Assembly: GCA_965222765.1 (NCBI GenBank) | Contig: CBDCVG010000108.1 | Span: 62,001-126,000, forward strand | Direction of reading: 5' to 3' | DNA length: 64,000 bases | From: Caldora sp965222765 | GTDB taxonomy: Bacteria; Cyanobacteriota; Cyanobacteriia; Cyanobacteriales; Coleofasciculaceae | Shown: positions 61,033 through 64,000 of the stretch, in pieces | Position numbering within the stretch: position 1 is the stretch's first letter | How the letters are laid out: each line of letters begins with the position of its first letter | Made by a program: the position numbers and the translations under genes | Notes under the pieces: model-generated | Seen by the model: the letters and a program-made list of their open reading frames with translations, nothing else | Database searches by the model: none | Told to the model about the DNA's origin: nothing

Positions 61033-61827
61033 TTAGACTCTGGACAAAATCCTTAAAAGAACCATGGCTAGAGGCGTATAATGCAATTTGCGAGGCACAA
61101 ATACCTTAACCATCGCTTTGGCAACATTGATCCATCCTTTCGACTGACCAAAATTGAGGAGACGAGGGAAGCATTCTCGATTCCAGAAGTCAATGAGAGT
61201 TGAGTCTGACACTTTAAACTCTGCTTCTAACTCCTTCCAGGTTTTTGCTCTGTTTTTCTTTTGAGGTAAGCGGTACAAAATGAGAAGATAACAGTTAACC
61301 TTTTCTGAGCGATTGCGCAGGCGAATACGACAGAGATCATGCTTGTTTTCTTCTAGCCATTGCCGAGTCTCTTTTGAGAGCAACCATGGATCACGAGTAT
61401 GGGTATCAGCTAAGTTATTGAAGATATCTGGTTCTTTATCGTCCTGATTGGATGGAGGATTATATATCCACTGTTGATCCTCTCTTGCTTCTCTGTATAC
61501 ATCTTTGAGTTTGTATTTATAAAGGTTAAACTTAAACCAACCGATAACAGTTGCTTCCTCTGGATTTTTCGCCTTTTCTGGATTGAACTTACAGAAATTT
61601 TTACTGAACCAAATCCAAGTTCGCTGGAGTGCCTCTTCATAATACTCATCACCATCCTTTCTGATTTCACCCGATTGCTGCATTGTGTAAATGATCTGAT
61701 TGAGCAAGTGCCGCCTTTTCCTGAGCAATTCCCGTCGCTTCCGGCTGTTTTCTGGAAGTTGCTCTGCTTCTTTGAGAAGCATACAAGCTTGCTGAATTAG
61801 TTGGCGTAGCTGCTGATCCAAGTTCAT
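61033..61827 (-). CDS. sigma-70-like regulator (copy 1)
   Basis: A 264-residue paralog of the gene at 60145: LNQIIYTMQQSGEIRKDGDE, EEALQRTWIWFSKNFCKFNP, VIGWFKFNLYKYKLKDVYRE, and the HTH TWKELEAEFKVSDSTLIDFW. It has a longer basic tail after QSKGWI (VFVPRKLHYTPLAMVLLRIL). It is first in the minus-strand run sigma-like, sigma-like, DUF1822, CHAT. It is divergent from the NB-ARC gene with a 485-base gap. Confidence 0.65.
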   Translation of the reverse strand: MNLDQQLRQLIQQACMLLKEAEQLPENSRKRRELLRKRRHLLNQIIYTMQQSGEIRKDGDEYYEEALQRTWIWFSKNFCKFNPEKAKNPEEATVIGWFKFNLYKYKLKDVYREAREDQQWIYNPPSNQDDKEPDIFNNLADTHTRDPWLLSKETRQWLEENKHDLCRIRLRNRSEKVNCYLLILYRLPQKKNRAKTWKELEAEFKVSDSTLIDFWNRECFPRLLNFGQSKGWINVAKAMVKVFVPRKLHYTPLAMVLLRILSRV

Positions 61828-62312
61828 GATTGACTCAAAGGTAGAATGCGTCTCAAGTGTTATGCATTTAAACTGCGATATTGATATTGATAAAAATATT
61901 GTTGATAATGGGCTAGAGAATTTTAAGGATACTAATTTGAATGCGTTTCATCTTATCTTTTTTGAAAATGAAATAATATTAAGTTCAGATGATTACTTAT
62001 AATAAAGAATTACTCTCACCTGCTTTAAAACATATTTGAATATTATAAGTGTTTAGGTGAGTTTGACCTAAATATCTTGTAATAAAGATATATTTCCTGA
62101 CTTTTTTGTTTATACACTTACTTAAAAAGAAGCTTACTATTGAAGATTATCAAAAAACAAACTAATTTTATGTCACGAACTTCAGTCAATTATTCATTCA
62201 TTAAATTCAAGATCTTCAATATTTACAACTTAATCAGTAAATTTGCTCGAGATAGACAGTTTTTCCTACAATCCAGGGTACGTTCAATACAAGACCCATT
62301 TCTGGCTGACCG
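61828..62312. other. AT-rich divergent control region
   Basis: 485 bases with no gene between the sigma-like operon and the NB-ARC gene. AT content is high (for example 61920-62200), which fits promoters for both sides; no clear operator repeat was found. Confidence 0.5.
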
Positions 62313-64000
62313 ATGAGCATATCACAACTAATCGGAGTGGCAAACGAACAGGTTTTTGCTAAAACTGGAAAGACCTTAACAGATGTCCAAGAATGTATTT
62401 TGCAGCAAGTCTTAGCAGGAAAGAAGCTCAAGGAGATTAGTGTTACTGGCTACGCTGATAGCACTATCCAGCGAGTTTTCTGTCCCAACCTTTGGCAACT
62501 TTTGGCAGATGCTATAGGACAGAAAGTGCGTGTCAATAATGTCCGACTACTGCTAGAGAAAGTTCAGCAAGAGCTCAAGAGCGGCAATCCTAAGAAGATA
62601 CAACCTCCTCCATCTCCTCCAACCAGAAATGTGCCGCACACTTAATTAGTGTTGATGGTATTGGTGGTGTGGGGAAAACGACTCTCGTCGTGGAAGCTGC
62701 CTATCAATGCTTGCAAGCTAGCTACAGGAATAAAGCTTGCCTAGGTGTACCCACCTTCGATGTGATCATCTTCACCTCAGCCAAAAAAGAATACCTAACT
62801 CCCTTCGGTTTACTGCCAAGCTTAGTTCCTCGAAAGACATTGAGTGACATTTTCCGACAGATTGCTCGTAATTTGGACGATTTAGACATTTCTGGAATCA
62901 GTTTTCCAGAGCAAATAGACTTAATCACAGAGTCCTTGTCCCACCAACGCACTTTGCTGATTGTGGATAATTTGGAGACAGTTGAGAATCAGCAAGACAT
63001 TCTAGCCTTTTTGTATGAGCTGCCACCTACCGTAAAAGCAGTCATTACTACCCGCGAACAGATTGTATTTGTCCCTGTGCGTCTGACTTCTTTACCTCAG
63101 GAAGATGGTCTTCATCTCATTCAACATGAGGCTCAAGAAAAAGGAGTAACCCTTACTCGTAAAGACAGCCTAGCACTTTACCAGGGAACAGGAGGTATTC
63201 CAGTAGCCATCAGCTATGCCACTGGACAGTTAGCCAACGGTTACTTGATTAAGGAAGTGTTGGAAAGGATGTCTCAATCTACAGGAGATGTCGCCCGTTT
63301 TTGCTTTGAAAGTTCCGTAAAGCTACTCCAAGGACAACCAGCTCACAAGCTACTCATGGCTCTAGCTCTATTCCCCATGCCTGCTCCACCAAATGCTCTT
63401 GTTCAGGTGGCAGTACCAGAAACTGACCCTAATACTATCAAAGACGACTTGGCACGATTGCGGGGAATGTCTTTGGTGAAGCATGAGGAGAATCGCTATA
63501 GTATGTTACCTCTAACCCGTGAATATGCCCTTGCTGAACTGGAGGCTCACCCCGATTTTGAACTTGAGGCACGAGAGCGTTGGATTATTTGGTACTTGGG
63601 CTTTTCAGCAGAGCATGGAGGACAGGATGCCCAAGAATGGCAAGGACAGTGCGATGGTTTAGAGCAAGAGTGGCAGAATCTGCAAGCCGTCATTGACTGG
63701 TGTATTGCTCAAGGACGATACGCAGATTTTCTCAAGATTTGGCGCAATATTGAAGCATACACCCAGATTATAGGAAGCCAGAAAAGCCGCTGGGGGTACT
63801 GGGATGACCGACTGCATTGGACTACCTTCCTTATTCAAGCAGCAGAACAGCGAGGAGATTGGTCAGTTTTGGCAGAGGTTATGGTTGATCGAGGTTGGAC
63901 TCTCACCTCTATGGGGAAGCCAAACCAGTTAGAAGCAGCAGATGAGTTGTTTCAACGAGCTTGGGAGCTACGGCATCATCAAGACCAATTATTTCAGGTA
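62313..64000 (+). pseudogene. NB-ARC (STAND) ATPase with N-terminal HTH, broken before its P-loop; runs off the window
   Basis: Codons 62313-62645 encode an N-terminal HTH of the type found on cyanobacterial NB-ARC/NACHT proteins (ANEQVFAKTGKTLTDVQECI, GYADSTIQRVFCPNLWQLL), ending RNVPHT and stop. In another frame the ATPase starts at once: AHLISVDGIGGVGKTTLVVE (Walker A), LLIVDNLETVE (Walker B), VKAVITTREQ (sensor) and GGIPVAISYATGQLA, then winged-helix and TPR-like sequence open to base 64000. The usual stretch between them (YxxFVGRExEL...L) is missing, so I infer an out-of-frame deletion of about 25-30 codons. No start codon suits the ATPase frame alone. Confidence 0.75.

Noticed and set aside
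62722..62952. Antisense frame within the NB-ARC region
   Set aside because: The sense strand carries clear Walker motifs; the antisense frame is a shadow.
1..64000. tRNA, rRNA, prophage and NRPS/PKS genes
   Set aside because: I looked for cloverleaf ends, rRNA cores, phage structural genes and carrier-protein motifs and saw none; weakly conserved RNAs could still be missed by eye.

Overview
The window is cyanobacterial chromosome. PsaK of photosystem I, the cyanobacterial-type glutamate-cysteine ligase GshA, DUF1822 and DUF4347 proteins, many GCGATCGC (HIP1) octamers, heptameric intergenic repeats and a Zur-type zinc box all agree. The accessory load (solo TnpB elements, CHAT and NB-ARC proteins, RTX and beta-helix surface proteins, palindromic repeats, several broken genes) suggests a large-genome filamentous species of the Moorena/Coleofasciculus type. 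That last step is inference; no rRNA or other placing marker is present.

Layout. 1-4.1 kb: end of an RTX/cadherin-like surface protein, a 2OG-Fe(II) oxygenase-like gene, an SH3-like protein and a four-EF-hand protein. 4.2-9.7 kb: dcd-thyX (dTMP synthesis), a CobA/BtuR-like protein without a Walker A motif, an adenylate kinase-like gene, RNase PH and a REC-PAS-cyclase protein. 10-16.3 kb: membrane TPR protein, methyltransferase, YbjN protein, LipM-like octanoyltransferase, psaK, trpF and a histone-deacetylase-family hydrolase. 16.3-20 kb: first TnpB element, gshA, trmL. 20.9-27.6 kb: LysM/M23 envelope hydrolase with a possible c-di-AMP riboswitch, a Zur-box-headed low-zinc cluster (two COG0523 GTPases around folE) and larE. 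27.8-30.3 kb: debris zone with a broken AAA ATPase, a second TnpB element and a cyclase remnant. 31-37 kb: obg-RHH-wecB, a TerB/Mo-nitrogenase-C protein, an EamA-like protein, guaB3 and trxA.

37.5-43.7 kb is the most unusual intact module: a Cache-HAMP-cyclase-like protein followed by two tandem MscS channels with cyclic-nucleotide-binding-like domains and a LuxR-type regulator. The cyclase domain lacks several catalytic residues and both binding domains lack the usual phosphate-binding arginine, so both sides of the presumed cAMP pathway look altered together.

44-51 kb carries two genes disrupted by small indels: a giant DUF4347/beta-helix/VWD/RTX protein (frameshift in a pentamer repeat) and rsmG (one extra base). 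It also carries a nitrilase-fold protein whose Glu-Lys-Cys triad reads Glu-Arg-Ser. 51.4-64 kb resembles a signalling or conflict island: an HTH/TIR-like/GAF/GAF protein, a small membrane protein, a CHAT-protease/periplasmic-binding-protein receptor, DUF1822, two sigma-like regulators and an NB-ARC (STAND) gene broken between its N-terminal HTH and its P-loop. Housekeeping bioF sits inside this island.

All assignments are by eye from translated sequence. No database search was run, and family names rest on recalled motifs.
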